Assembly: GCA_029224185.1 (NCBI GenBank)
Contig: CM055205.1
Coordinates: 16,776,942 to 16,840,941 of the forward strand
Reading direction: 5' to 3'
DNA: 64,000 nt
Source: Karalla daura
Lineage: Eukaryota > Chordata > Actinopteri > Chaetodontiformes > Leiognathidae
A program made the translations under genes and the position numbers. Every line of letters begins with the position of its first letter. The stretch's first letter is position 1. A model generated the notes under the pieces. It did not search any database. It was not told the origin of the DNA and saw nothing but the letters and a program-made list of their open reading frames with translations. Shown here in pieces: positions 24,530 through 36,811 of the stretch.

Positions 24530-24740
24530 CAAAATGTAATACAAAGGAGCATTGATTTATCAATTATTAATTAGCCTCCAAAAGCCTCTGGCATTTCCCT
24601 CGTTTCCACGCCAAGATCTGAGCCTCGGCAAAGCCAAGGTCACATGGCACGGAGCGGCAGCAACATATCGATAGCGTGTTTCATCACCCCTCTCCCCGAA
24701 TTTTAATGTGTTCCCACCATTAAGGCTTGCATAATGAACA
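24530..24740. promoter_or_regulatory. Candidate conserved non-coding element
   Basis: Non-repetitive sequence centred on an overlapping homeodomain-type cluster, CAATTATTAATTAGCC (24561-24576). Enhancer-like by texture only; conservation untested. Confidence 0.2.
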
Positions 24741-24849
24741 GCAGGACGCTGTTTAGCATGCAGTAAACACCGGCCCGGCCCCAAATCATATTTCGCTCTT
24801 TCCCGTTGTCAGCAGCTCTTCCGAGCGGATGCTGCGTGGAAGATGGGGT

Positions 24850-24866
24850 GGGGGGGGGGGGGGGGG
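24850..24866. repeat. G17 homopolymer
   Basis: Preceded by GGGGT and followed by TTTGGTGGG, so several G-runs lie within 30 bases. G-quadruplex-capable. Confidence 0.9.
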
Positions 24867-26359
24867 TTTGGTGGGAGAAGAGCGGGAGGGGTCATTTGTA
24901 TTCTCCTAATCCTCCGGTACAGTGCTGCAGAGGGTAATGGGGGTTAACAGGACTTTCACTTAAACACACGCTGAGCTCCCAGCTTTCCTCCGAGTTTCTC
25001 GGAGGCCAGAGGAAGGTGCGCCTCCACGTACAACCGCCACCCTCCCCCCTCTCTCCCTCCCTCGGGCGACCTGCTCACCCGGGCCTGTCGAGGCTCTCTG
25101 ATGGGGCTATGAAGGATCGGGCTGGGGAGGGGGGGGGTTGAGGATGATGCTGAGTGAAGCTGCAGCTCGGCTGAGAGGCCACATGGTCCTGGTAAGCTAT
25201 ATAATTGTGTTACTGCTGCAAAGGAATGACGCCCGTGCTATGGAAAGTCCATACGTTACTCAGCTGGATCTGCATAATGTGAGACTGTTGTGTCCCCAAC
25301 ATGCATGAATGTCTCCTGACTCCTCTCTGCCCTGCAGCCACTGTAGGAAGCTGCGAGTGCAGGAGGAGGAAGTGTTGAGTCACTGCCGTGGACGGACGGG
25401 TCGAGACGGTGATGGACTCTGACACAGGCGACCACTGTTGGTTTCCACCACCGCGACCGCCTCCGCTCCCTAACCCCAACCGCTCCCCGAACCGAGCTGC
25501 GCTCGTGCCCAAATCCTGACCATTGTGTCGACAGATCGTAAAGCATGCGTCTTGTTTTGCGTGCAAACTTTGTTTAACTGACTGAGTATTTCTACACTGT
25601 GGTGATTTCACTTTTTCTTCAGGATTTTTGTGCTTTTTGCTCCTTTATACGCTCACATCTATTCACATCAGTTAGTCATTAGCCACCCATAGATCTATCC
25701 GACCATCACATAGGCATTTCTTGACCATAACTGCAGGCACTCGTACTTACATAATTGCAAAACGCTGACACACTATTATATCTGGACTAAAACCCAGATA
25801 TATTCAAATGAAGCACGAGCGCATCTACATGTGTAAATTATTGATTCTGAATGTAAAGAACATCCCTTGCTAAATCATATATTAGTCTTACATTTGCACA
25901 TCCCGTTTAGTGATCATGCAGTGGCTTTACATTATGAATTCATTATGTCGGAGAGGATTTGACCCGAGGCTCTGCGGCGCAGCCACAAGGCCCATAAAGA
26001 GCATCTAATCTCCAAGCGAGCATGAACTCGCTGTGCTCTCACCGATGTCGTCACGCTAAAATCCCGTATTATTTTTACTGCGCGCTCGTACTGACAAAGC
26101 AATAGAGACTCTTAGAGTGTCTTTAAGGCGGTTATTATGCAGGAGGCTGTAAAACATTATAATATCGGTGTTAATCAGAGGCTGAGCTCAGATTTTTACT
26201 GTGCTCTTAAAAGTGAGGCAAGTTAGCGGCAATTAAAAATCTCAAGTAATTTTTAATTTTTCACGACTGGCTGTTATTCAAAACAGGAAAAGTTACTACT
26301 TCTTGACCAATATTCTGCAACAGAAACACTTTTAAGATTGCATAAAGAGAGTGTGGATC
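24867..26359. other. Unique sequence, no gene seen
   Basis: GC-rich to 25560, then AT-rich. 25930-26280 has a calm single-copy texture with AATTAAAAAT and TTTTTAATTTTT motifs and could contain a conserved element. No coding signature was found in either strand. Confidence 0.4.
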
Positions 26360-26420
26360 AGCTGTTCCTGGGTTTGATCCTGGTCTGACTTTGCATGTTG
26401 TCCCCAGTCTATGTGGGATC
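26360..26420 (-). mobile_element. Family-A short interspersed repeat fragment
   Basis: Reverse-orientation blocks CTGGGTTTGATCCTGGTCTG and TTTGCATGTTGTCCCC match the head of family A. Confidence 0.5.
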
Positions 26421-26671
26421 TTTTTCTATCTTCACTTTGTGTCTGTGCTTAAGCTAACAGATGTCCCGTCACCCATGCTAATGCGATAGCTACTAGGTAT
26501 TCATCTACAACATAAGCTAGCTGGTTAGCTAACAGGACGCACGCTATTGCAATGAGTACTGGGTTTTTATTTTCTGTGAAGCCTGCATTGGCTGATGCTG
26601 TTAGGTCAGCTAACATTAGCATAACATTATTACATTTCAATAATACATTTAGATGGTTGGATATCAATTTT

Positions 26672-26920
26672 CCATGTTGGCCCCATATCTGTGGGTTTTT
26701 CCGGGTACCCTGGTCTGTTGCTGCAGCCCAAAATGATGCATTCACTGGCAGTGAGCAGTGAATCAAGATGGAGGACGGTCTTTCAGATGATGGTGTCTGG
26801 TGCATGTGTGAGAGTGGTGCAGAGTGTATGACTACTGGTCCTTCAATGGAGGGCCAAGGTCTAGGACCTGGTGTTGAAGAGCCTTTGAGCAAAATACTGA
26901 GTCCCTGTTAGATGTTGTGT
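26672..26920 (-). mobile_element. Family-A related fragment, second piece
   Basis: CATGTTGGCCCCATATCTGT then GGGTTTTTCCGGGTACCCTG repeats the region seen at 26395-26420, so this is a separate or duplicated copy. The following CAGCCCAAAATGATGCATTC and CCTTTGAGCAAAATACTGAG blocks also resemble dispersed fish repeats. The open frame on the minus strand here (26449-26892) is repeat-derived. Confidence 0.4.
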
Positions 26921-29106
26921 AGCCCTGCACTTAGAGCCAGTTGTACACCTGGCATTTCTTTGTACCAGAGACACAATTTTCCCTTTTTTCCTCATTAATA
27001 GTAATATTAATTAAAACCCTTGAAGCAACAATTCTGCAATATAAAATACAAAATCAGAATGGCATGAGAATACCATTAGTGTAACGATGAAAACATGTTC
27101 AACACAAACAAATACAAAATCATATTATACAAGCACGTCTTACACTTTGCTCAATATGTCTAGTCAGGGTGTGAAAAAAATGACTTTACTTTACATCACT
27201 TTCACTCTCTGCTGATGTGTGCCGGTGCTTGATTGCTCTGACTGCAGAGAGGTAAAGTGAGGATGATAGCACGTCTTCAAGGAGCCCCCGGGAGAGAGTG
27301 AGAGAATGGTAAGACTCTTAAATATAACACGGTCTGTGGACATTCATTAAAATGAGAGCAATGTCACAAGACTGAGGTAATTGATATGACTCAGAGGCAG
27401 ACAAAAGGTTGTCTTCAAAGCATCGGGGGGCCTTCAAGGTGAAATATATTTACGGAAAGGTTAATTGGAAAGGTCTGACGCGGAAAATATTCAGAAATAA
27501 TACATTATTGTCAATGCGCCATGCAGAAACACTGGTCTGCATGTCAGCCCCAATGTCTATCCATCTCCTCCCTTACGAACTGCGGTACCGGGAAAGTATT
27601 TCCTTTATTATAGCGGCGCAGCGAGAGACGAGAACAAGCATCGCCAGATGAATGGCGTGATATTTCAAAAAGAACGAACTCCTCATAAGCAGCATTTTAT
27701 TCTTACTTTCCGCCACCCAGAACGCTGACGCTGCCTAAATTCAGCAGGTATCCTCCCCGGCGCTTCATGAGCCCGATTCATCTTCTTCACGACCTTCTTC
27801 TATCTGCGTTGGGGCGAAACCCTCGAGGTGCACGAGAGCGCTCGTACGTCTCGCTATTTCCCAAAAGAGTTGGTGAAACCACCCACAGACACTTCATCTG
27901 CCAGAGGAAGACTTCATGGTTTTATCAGTGGTAAAATATGGAAATTGAATTTCCTCCGCCCTGGCCAAGCTAATAGAGTAAACGGAATAAAAAAAAAAAA
28001 GAAAAACGAAGGGTAGTTGAGCGAAAATGGTTTTCACCACGTCTGTGAAAGCAGGGCGAGTACAACCCATGTTTACATTTCTTGTTGGATGCACACTGGG
28101 GTATGAATTATCATGGGAGCAAATAAGGAATGCAGAACAAGAGCAAGAGGGTCGGAGATTTGGATGGACGTTCACCCAGGAGACCAATGTTCACATTCCA
28201 CATGAAATCACACTTTAGTCACGTAGCCACTCCATCATCCTCTACGTTGAGTCTTGAAGGTCAAGATCTGATGAGTTATGGGGTGTCACATGACTAGACT
28301 TGACTAAACACTCTTCATTGATTATTGTTGAAAATTTTGGAATACCGCTATTATTTTTCGAGAAACTGATGAGAATGGAACTACTATCTCAGTTTCCTCA
28401 ATGAATTCAGGATACAGGATCAATTCACTACATGATCGATCCTCAATCAATCATGTAAATGGGACTGGTTGTTATATAGTAGGTTTCTTGCCCAGAGATA
28501 CTTCAACAGATTAAAGTTTTTTTCAAGATAAAACCACCAACTTTCCAATCCCGTGAAAGACTACATTGTCCCTGAGCCAAAGTTGTAATCAAGTAAAACT
28601 TCATGATTAAATCTCTTTGAGCTCATGTCCAAAATGGGAAAATCATTAGCATTTTTATCAATCATGATACCATTATCATTTCATAGAGAAACATCTCCTC
28701 ATCCACTAAAAGTTCTCTCCTCCTCTCAGACTTGGCCCCTCGTGAGGTGTACGTAAAGGTCACCTTTTCACCTCAGACTAGATGAGCCCTTTAGTCCCGC
28801 CTGCAGGCTGTCCCTCCTGGACTCGGGAGAGTCAACACATTCTCAGTGTTTGCCCGCTCTGCCTCGCTCCGTGGCCTCTATTTTCAATAAGTCAGCGTTA
28901 ATGCCATTTTCGGTACTTTTATATAAAATCGGGTTCTAGCCGAGTACTCGCATCCACAGAAGTAGCAGGGGATCTGCGCTCAATATCTTTGTCAGATAGT
29001 ATTGTAATTGTGTGGGGCTAAGGTGGCAGCAGCAGAACGCTGTGGTTTGGATATTGCCTGGTTAGATTTCCCTCGAGTCTCCAGCAGTGTAAGTAGTCTC
29101 TCTAGG
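26921..29106. other. Unique sequence, no gene seen
   Basis: AT-rich with GC-richer patches at 27700-27850 and 28730-28880. An A-rich stretch lies at 27988-28000. No exon or repeat family recognised. Confidence 0.4.
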
Positions 29107-29129
29107 TCTCTCTCTCTCTCTCTCTCTCT
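29107..29129. repeat. (TC)n microsatellite
   Basis: About 11 TC units. Confidence 0.9.
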
Positions 29130-29261
29130 TACAGATTTCTGTCCCCACCTTCCACGCCTGTCTGTCTGACTCTCCGTCTTTCCTTCCGTCTCACATTCTG
29201 CCGGAAAAAAAAAACGAGTCCCACTTCCATCTCTCACACATCGCTGGGGCCATTTCAGTCA

Positions 29262-29828
29262 GTGGCAGAGAGAAGCACCCTGGATAAGAGCCTGTCCGTC
29301 CAACCTCCCACCCTCTGCACAGCACCCAGTCAGAGAGATCAGTCAGAGGAGTGTGTTCAGCACCATCTCCGGCCTGTTCTACAAACAGACTCAGGAACTC
29401 GTTTGTCTCCTTGGCCGTTCGGCTCTACAACACATCTCTTCAGTGGTCACGATCCCGGCAACAGCCTGTGCCTGAGTCACATCTGGCATAAACTGTGAGG
29501 ACATTTATTCCCTCATGCAGCTTGACTTGCATGTTTTGCAATTCTAACTGGACTTTAAAGCTCATGTTTTGGATACTAATCTGTTTACATCTGTCTGAAC
29601 TGCAGTTTTCAGTCTCTTGTTTTGATTTCACACAGCCAGTCTGGTTTTCACACAGTCAATCTGGTCGACTTCTTTCTTTGCATCTCACTACACTTACAGT
29701 ATGTAGCATATACTAGTTTGCAGTAGCCTTCTTTGTTTTCTGAATGTGCTACTGGATGTGTGAATTTCCCCTGGGATCAATAAAGTATCTATCTCTGTAT
29801 GCATCTATCTATCTATCTATCTATCTAT
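29262..29828 (+). mobile_element. 5'-truncated LINE 3' end with (TCTA)n tail
   Basis: A short in-frame segment around 29375-29440 reads TNRLRNSFVSLAVRLYN, the conserved C-terminal motif of CR1/L2-type retrotransposon polyproteins. About 300 bp of 3' UTR-like sequence follows, ending CCCCTGGGATCAATAAAGTA and then TCTA repeats (29802-29828). This order (ORF end, AATAAA-bearing end, simple-repeat tail) fits a 5'-truncated non-LTR insertion. The reverse transcriptase core is missing. The clade (Rex1, L2 or other) is not assigned, and the exact 5' edge is uncertain. Confidence 0.6.
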
Positions 29829-30384
29829 TTTTACACAGGAAAAAAGAATGTGTTAATGCACACACTTTCAAAGAAGGGAAAGCACAGGAAATGCATTTAC
29901 TAATTTGAGCCCAAACGCATACGCACACGCAAGCGAATACGTGCAGGCTGTGCACACAAGTCCTCATCCCACAACAAACCGTTGCCTGTTTGCCAAGACA
30001 CCTATGAGAATCACAGAGAGGATGATTCACAATTCACAGTCATGTTGCTCCTGTCCCAACTTGTTAGGAACCTGTTCCTGCCAAAAAAACATGAAGTTAC
30101 TGAGGTAATATACTCGCTGAGGTGTATTTTGTGGCCGTTTTGTGGCTGTCAATTGAGAAATACATTTTAAAAAATAAAGGTTTTTACAAGGTATCAACAA
30201 GGTATGAATTTAAATGAGGAGATTAGTATTTAGTGTTTCGTATGAGCCTACAAACCTGTATCAAATGATTTAATGTAGGCAAAATCCAGACATTTTATTC
30301 TATTTACTCAACCAATCCTATCACTCGTAAAAATTTAACTCTCATATTGGAAGTAACAGACCGTAACATCCATCCATCCATGCC
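29829..30384. other. Unique sequence, no gene seen
   Basis: AT-rich spacer ending in a short CATC run (30369-30382). Confidence 0.4.
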
Positions 30385-30412
30385 TAGGGGCAACTTTAGA
30401 GTCACTCACATA
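30385..30412 (+). mobile_element. Tiny family-A fragment
   Basis: The block TAGGGGCAACTTTAGAGTCA matches only the left edge of family A. It follows a CATC tetranucleotide run. Confidence 0.35.
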
Positions 30413-32511
30413 GACACAATGAGGACATATACAGAGTTGTCTTCAGTTATTTAGGTTTTGTCTTGCTGGCTTCTGAAGGAATTACACAAAAGAGACGTCA
30501 ACATGGTGAGTTTAAGAGAGATTGGTGACTGGATTCAGAAGGTGAGATGGGGTCAGAATGGCCATTTCCCCCCCATTTACAGAGTCAAAACTGACTGCTC
30601 AGAGGCTGTAGCTTCACATTTACCACGCAGATATGAAAGCAGTACCTTAATTCACTTATAAGTCGCAGCTGGAGTTGAAGAGCTGAGACACAGGATGTGA
30701 GTCACTGTCTCTGCTGTCAGAATCGGACGATGAACGGCCAAACATTCATCTGATCTACTCCCACGAGGTTCTGAGGCGCTATAAAGATGATGCACTGTGT
30801 TCACCTGTGAGAGGAGGGTGTCACCCAGAGGTCGCACGTCTGACAAATGTAAACATCTGATTCTTTTTTTTTTTCTGAGAAAAGGACAGTCTCGCTTTGC
30901 AGGCATCAGATGAACCCTTCCCCTCTTATTACGGCCTGGTAATGACATGTCAGATTGAGACCAATGAGTTAGACCCCTGTGGCAACACGGAGGCACGCGT
31001 CCACAAAGGACGCGGTCCGAAGGAGGGAAAAAAAAGGGCGAGACGTGCCATGTGTGAAGGTTATGAAGCAGGCAGCGGCAATCTGGTCCAGGGATGATAA
31101 TGTCAGCTCTGTAACCACTTTAATCATCCCCTTCTCACACCTTCCTATCTCTCCTTCTTTGTCTGTTTGCTGATGGTTCTTGTCTCTCTCTCCCTCTCTC
31201 TCTCTCTCCTTCTATCTCTCTCTCTCTCTGTCTTTCTGCTTGTCTGCTCATTTACAGTTGGCTGGAAACCCAAAAGGCGAGGCCTTAATTCTCCCGCTGC
31301 AGCTCGGGATGAGCCGGTTGGAGACACAGGACCATTTTAGGAAATGGGATTAAGGGGGGGAAAAAGTTCAGAAGTACAGGAGAGGAATAAGACGGCGAGT
31401 GACAAGTGAGCGCGCAGAGACAGAAAGAGAGAGAGAGGGAGAGAGTGAGAGAGGGATTATGAAGAAGAAGAGCCGGAATGTGTGGGAAGCGGCTTGACAC
31501 GTCATCTCATGTTCTTTTGCAGAGGGCGAAAAACGTTGTGCGAAGACGGGAGAGAGTGAGACAGATTGGCTTTAAGTGCCGTCCCTGTGTACAGTCTGGG
31601 CTGTAAATAAGGAGGTGATGAACAAGTCGGCGCTGCTGGCGGCCAGTCAGAATTCAAGTATGCGGCCGCATACTTTGCGTCTTGACAGGAGAGGCCGCAC
31701 ATTTGAAAAGGTTCTCCTTTAGACGGAGCTCAGATCTCTGACAGAGGGCCATTTACGCAGGGCTGACTGGTGAGCGAAAATTGGGATAATGCATCCGTAC
31801 GGACGGGACAGTGTGCGTGTAAATGATGACCTCCTGTCACCAAGAGCTCCATCGTGATGAACTTTGAAGCATCTGTCTGACATTTGCCCGGCGTTCCCGA
31901 GCGATGGTAAACAAGGATAGATAGCATCCAGGGAGCGCGACATAATAACAGCTGATGACTATCATCTTTCTTGGTGTTGTGTGAAAGATATGTCTTCCTG
32001 TTGTGTAATTTGTCACGCCATTGTGCCCCCCCCACCCCCCTACCCCCACCCCCCACCTTTGTAAAGAAGGTCACTGAAAAGCATTCGGTCCAGCCGATCG
32101 ATAATGAAAAAATGCTCACATAAGTAAATAAATTGAGTTGATATTATGTGCAACTGAACGTTGAAAATGAGGTGACATTATTAAATGATGAAAACCTTAT
32201 TGAAAACATCCATTCACGTATGACAGCTTAAAACACCATCATTAACAAACCAACCAGATGGAAACTAGACTTAACAGAACATTTGGACTCGATAATTCCT
32301 GTATAACTGATATGAATGAAGGTGTCTTTCTCTAATCTAGGCTTCTGCTTTACGTAATCTGTGGGTCAATGCATCAAGTGAATTTCCCTCCTTCACTCCA
32401 GAATAAACTGTTATCACAACCACAAAACAACCAAAACCTTTCGCATCATATTTATGTCCTGTGGATTTTAGAATCATGCTACATTTTATTCAATAACTAT
32501 TCATTTCATTG
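30413..32511. other. Unique sequence with CT/GA tracts
   Basis: Imperfect TC repeats at about 31182-31230 and GA repeats at about 31425-31452. A C-rich stretch lies at 32025-32055. A perfect 20-bp palindrome at 31656-31675 is reported separately. No gene recognised. Confidence 0.4.
31656..31675. repeat. Perfect 20-bp palindrome
   Basis: AAGTATGCGGCCGCATACTT equals its own reverse complement, with GCGGCCGC at the centre. Confidence 0.95.
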
Positions 32512-32660
32512 ATGCAAATGGATATTTGGATATATGATGGCTACATGCATGGATGAACAGATAGATGATTGATGAATGGATATAAAGCTGGATGATAGGT
32601 GATAGATACATGGAAAGATGAATAGATGGCGGATAGATGACACACTGACAGATTGATAAC
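32512..32660. repeat. Degenerate GATA/GATG tetranucleotide array
   Basis: Recurrent GGATA, GATAGAT, GATGAAT and GATGG units over about 150 bp without a perfect core. This fits an old, decayed microsatellite. Confidence 0.6.
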
Positions 32661-32806
32661 CTATAATACTGAATACACACAAAGCTGTCTCCATTGTGCA
32701 AACGGAGGTGAAAAATGCTAAACCAATTCAGAAACTGCTTCTTGAGCACATCTTTTTACGTGTGCACCTTCATCAGTTCCAGTATCTGAGCCAAACACGT
32801 CGAATG

Positions 32807-32830
32807 TGTGTGTGTGTGTGTGTGTGTGTG
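32807..32830. repeat. (TG)n microsatellite
   Basis: About 12 TG units ending in TGCGCACA. Confidence 0.9.
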
Positions 32831-33072
32831 CGCACAGCAGAGCAGGGCAACGATAATATCTCATGCAGCTCCCATCGTCAGATAAGCCGCTGCACTGACA
32901 CCACACATTTTAATTTTGAATAACAATAAACCTGCCAGCAAGTCTCACCTTTTAATAACCGGGTAAATTATGACTGAGAGAATCACAACCAGCTCCTCAG
33001 TCCAATATCTTAATTACACCAGCTTTGCTTTTCCATCGTCTGTTAGAAACTCCCAGAGGACGCACACGCTCG

Positions 33073-33078
<6 letters not shown>

Positions 33079-33120
<42 letters not shown>

Positions 33121-33127
33121 CACACGC

Positions 33128-33161
<34 letters not shown>
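33079..33161. repeat. (CA)n microsatellite with CG interruptions
   Basis: About 41 units with several CG replacements around 33113-33132, giving alternating purine-pyrimidine DNA with Z-DNA potential. Confidence 0.95.
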
Positions 33162-33163
<2 letters not shown>

Positions 33164-33825
33164 TCAGGAGAGGCAGAGAGAAGCCTGTGATTGCACGCGG
33201 CTCAGCCAGTGACGTGTCTAAGAATAGCAGCGGAGATGTAAAATGTTGCGTATTATAGAACCCCTGTTTATCAGATGTGAATGTCATTAAATTTAAGCAT
33301 TCACACACATAAATTTACGACCTACTGTCAGGAACATAAAATTGACGAGGAATTCTCAGAAGAGGAGGAAACAGCAGCAGCAGCAGAGTGGAAAATCCGA
33401 GGCAACCCTGAAAAGCCTACATTTAGCAATGTAGGAGATAGGAGACCAGTGCAATATTTCTCTGAATCTCTACACCCAAATGAGTTTTATCTCTGCAGTA
33501 AAAAAAAAGTTCAATAATTCAATAACTCGCTCCATGGCGCTCACACCACATGTTGAAGACACATTGTGAAATGTGCTTTCTGCTATCGGCAGACTCCTCA
33601 CAAACAGGAGTGTGTGTGCGCGTGTGTGTGTGCACAGAAAACTGCCACAGGACTATTCTGGTTGAAGTGGTTCAAAGAGTTTCTACCTGGTATAAATAGT
33701 CATACAATAGAGATAAATAGTGAACAAACCTGAACTGGGAAAGAAAAATCAATTTTGATTACCACAAAGCGAGTATATCTGAGTACCTAAGTTACTTCTT
33801 ATGATTCTTAGTAGTTTATAGAAGG
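33162..33825. other. Unique sequence, no gene seen
   Basis: AT-rich, with a short (CAG)n at about 33373-33386 and a GT/GC stretch at 33610-33632. Confidence 0.4.
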
Positions 33826-34035
33826 TCAATTGTAGGCAACACACTGGCTTGATACCTGGTTTGCATCCCAATCTCAGCCTTTATGTGCGTGCACAGGAGT
33901 TTTCTCCAGGTACTCTGGTCTGTCTGAGGTCTGTCAGATGGCTGCTGTCCATTAGTGCCCCCAACCCTGCATCTCACATATGGCATCAAGAGTCCTAAAA
34001 CACGCATGTTTAGGTCCGTTGGAGGAGAGTGTGAG
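33826..34035 (-). mobile_element. Family-A short interspersed repeat, minus orientation
   Basis: In order: CTTGATACCTGGTTTGCATC, GAGTTTTCTCCAGGTACTCT and AAAACACGCATGTTTAGGTC blocks. Internally altered, with a middle segment unlike other copies. Confidence 0.5.
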
Positions 34036-35739
34036 AGTGAATGGTGATTCCCTGCTGTCGCCCCATATGCATTTCCTGCTATCATTTTATTAGATTTCAG
34101 CAGCGTGCCTCAGTTTCCTCAGTTAAATATAGAATCCAACTACAACAGGGAAACCAGCGCCTAATGGCACAAACATTGAATCGTGCCGTCTCTATGCCAC
34201 TAACTCAAAGGTCTTCTAATTTATGAGCGACGATGAACACATCTGGGTTATATCTTTGCAGGGGGAAGTATAGTTTGCTAACAAGTGAAGAAAACAGGCC
34301 TGCCTGCTAAATTAAGGCATAGGAGCAGGGAAAAGAATCTGTGCAGAACAGAGGCTTTAATTTATTTAGTCAAAGACACTTAAGGGGCCTTTAAACTAAA
34401 TCTAATTTTAGACAAAATGTAAATCGTTATTCCCCCTCTGAGAGGTTTGATATCGCCACATGAATAAGATGCTGAAGGAAACGAGGCCAGCGATTCCAAG
34501 ATTAACTCGCTTTTTTTTTTCTTGTTTTTTTTCCTTTATTCTGGGAAACAGAGTGCGGCGTCCTGCGGGTTCACAGTCCAGATGAGTATGCATAGATCAA
34601 CAAGAAGAGCAAACACTGACTCACTCACACCTACTTGCCCGCTACCTTCCTCCCGACACGTTCACACTATGCGTGTGTGTGTGCGTGCGTGTGTGTGTGT
34701 GCGTGAGCGATCTTGAGGTTCGACCTGGGCGACGTGGGCGTGAAACGGAGCAGACTCGGTGGTGAAGTTTGGGCCGGGCATTTAGCGAACACAGCATCTC
34801 ATCCATTGATCGATATGAAACTTGCATAGGTCAAACGTGTGTCAGGAGATATTTATACATCAGATATTTATTTATACAAACAGAGACCGAGCTACCACAG
34901 AGCAAGCTGCATCTCGCAGAAACCAGGAAGCTTCTGGGAGCGTGTGATGTTGGGATAAAAGCCTCGCTATCCCTGCGAAGAACAGCTCTTCTACTGCGAT
35001 TATGAGCGCTTTGATGGCTGCTCCCGATCCTGTTGCCCCCTCAAGTGTTACTGCTGTAGTAGTCAAACACAGGAACCCGAGCGTCCCCCATAAAAAGATC
35101 ACACGTTGGGAGCAGCCGCTCCACCGCTGGGAGAGCCGCTAACGTCCTCGTAATACGCGTTGCTCTCCGTCAAGACAGACTCGAGACGACAGTGTGAAGA
35201 CTCACAAGTCTTGGCTGCTGCAGCAATGGGGAAAATTAGACCGTGGAGTGAAAAAAAAAAAAACAGGAGTCCTCGCAAATGTTTTCAGGCTCCGGGGTGG
35301 AATCACCCAGAAGAAGAAGTAAAAGGAGGAAAAAAAATTAATAATAAAGCAGCGAGCGCTCGGCTAATATTTCAGCTGATGATTTAATGTGTGCATAATG
35401 AAAAATAATATATCCCTCGTAAATATCTGCCGGGTAGATTTGGTGTCCCGCGCCCCGAGTGTGCACTGTATCACCACGCGGCCGTGCCAGGCTAGTAAAG
35501 GGCTGGCAGCGGCCTACCTGCCCGCCTCATTCCACTTCTTATGGTTTCTCTGCGCCCGTTTTATGGTGGGAGCACTTAAAGCAGTGACGTGCCGTAACTC
35601 TACATTCACCGCAGCCAAAAGCTGTAACATTGATGGGCTGAGGGGAAAAGGGTGGAGGAAGACCGAGGAGGAGGAGGAGGAGCGGTAAAAAGGGGAAGCG
35701 TCTCGGAGAGGTGACAGAGGTGTCCGTCCACGCGTGTGC
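34036..35739. other. Unique sequence with CpG-rich right part
   Basis: A GT/GC alternating tract lies at 34672-34705. 35100-35735 is CpG-rich. A short (GAG)n run lies at about 35665-35683. No exon recognised. Confidence 0.4.
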
Positions 35740-35761
35740 GGGGGGGGGGGGGGGGGGGGGG
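35740..35761. repeat. G22 homopolymer
   Basis: Longest G run in the window, flanked by CGTGTGC and CAACACGCG. Strong G-quadruplex potential and prone to length error. Confidence 0.9.
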
Positions 35762-35959
35762 CAACACGCGTGTCGTGCGTTTGTTTTACAACCGCATGCC
35801 TTTGTTATGAGTCACTGCCCGAGGCGGAACAAATTACTGTAAATGGAACTATTAGCGAAACATGGAGGGTGAAGGGAGGAATTCAAATTAAAGTGTTGTG
35901 CTCGCTAGCCACTTACTTTCCCTCCATCTGCATAATTACGGTTAGGACACCGAGCAGTC

Positions 35960-36020
35960 GGGTGCGTGTGTGTGTGTGTGCGAGTGTGTGTTTATGCATC
36001 TGGGAGAGTGTGTGTGTGTC
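35960..36020. repeat. Imperfect (GT)n tracts
   Basis: Two short GT runs separated by a spacer. Confidence 0.8.
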
Positions 36021-36218
36021 TACATCCGCCCGCATATCAGAGGTCACAGAGGTTTGCTTTGATATGCCAAGGCTATAAACACGGGCCGTGCTTCCCCCCC
36101 ATAATCAGCACACACGCAACAAGCTGTTTTAATTACAAAGAGCTTGTGTACATGACAGATGAGCAGAGGAAGGGCTACGTCTGCACAAGCCGGTCCATAC
36201 AGCTCCAGAGCCTCGTTC

Positions 36219-36250
36219 ACACACACACACACGCACACACACACACACAC
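36219..36250. repeat. (CA)n microsatellite
   Basis: About 15 units with one CG interruption. Confidence 0.9.
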
Positions 36251-36409
36251 GGACCCATGCAGAGGTACAGAGCTAAAAGAGGTAACTGCATTTCAGCTGG
36301 AAATTACAGCTGTACTAAAACTGTCACAGGTGGCTGTATCATTAGCCGCTGTCTCATTAAAGAGTCACCGGGTGTGTGAATGTGTTTCCACACTGCTCTC
36401 TGTATGTGT

Positions 36410-36441
36410 GGATGTGTGTGTGTGTGTGCGTGTGTGTTTGT
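36410..36441. repeat. (TG)n microsatellite
   Basis: About 13 units with one GC interruption. Confidence 0.85.
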
Positions 36442-36778
36442 GCGAGGCTGTGATGATTCTCACTCAAAGCTAAATGGGGCTCTTTCTTGTTCCGGCAGCT
36501 GAATTGACCCCTCACCTATATTTCTGAAGGGCCAGGATGCAACAGCGACGATCCTGTATGCTTTGAAATCCACAATAAAGCTTTCAGCTGCCACAGAGCC
36601 GAAACACAATGCAGAAGCCGGAGCGGACAGCTACAGCCTTGGAGATGCGTGTGCATGTCTGGTTTTCTGAAGGGAATGGGAAGAATCGTGCATTCTTGTA
36701 CTGGAGTGCAGTCAACCTTTTCTGCATGGACGTATGGACTCTGCTATGACATGGACAGCTCAGTCAAAGCTGCAGGCT

Positions 36779-36780
36779 CA

Positions 36781-36808
<28 letters not shown>
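36779..36808. repeat. (AC)n microsatellite
   Basis: About 15 pure AC units. Confidence 0.95.
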
Positions 36809-36811
<3 letters not shown>

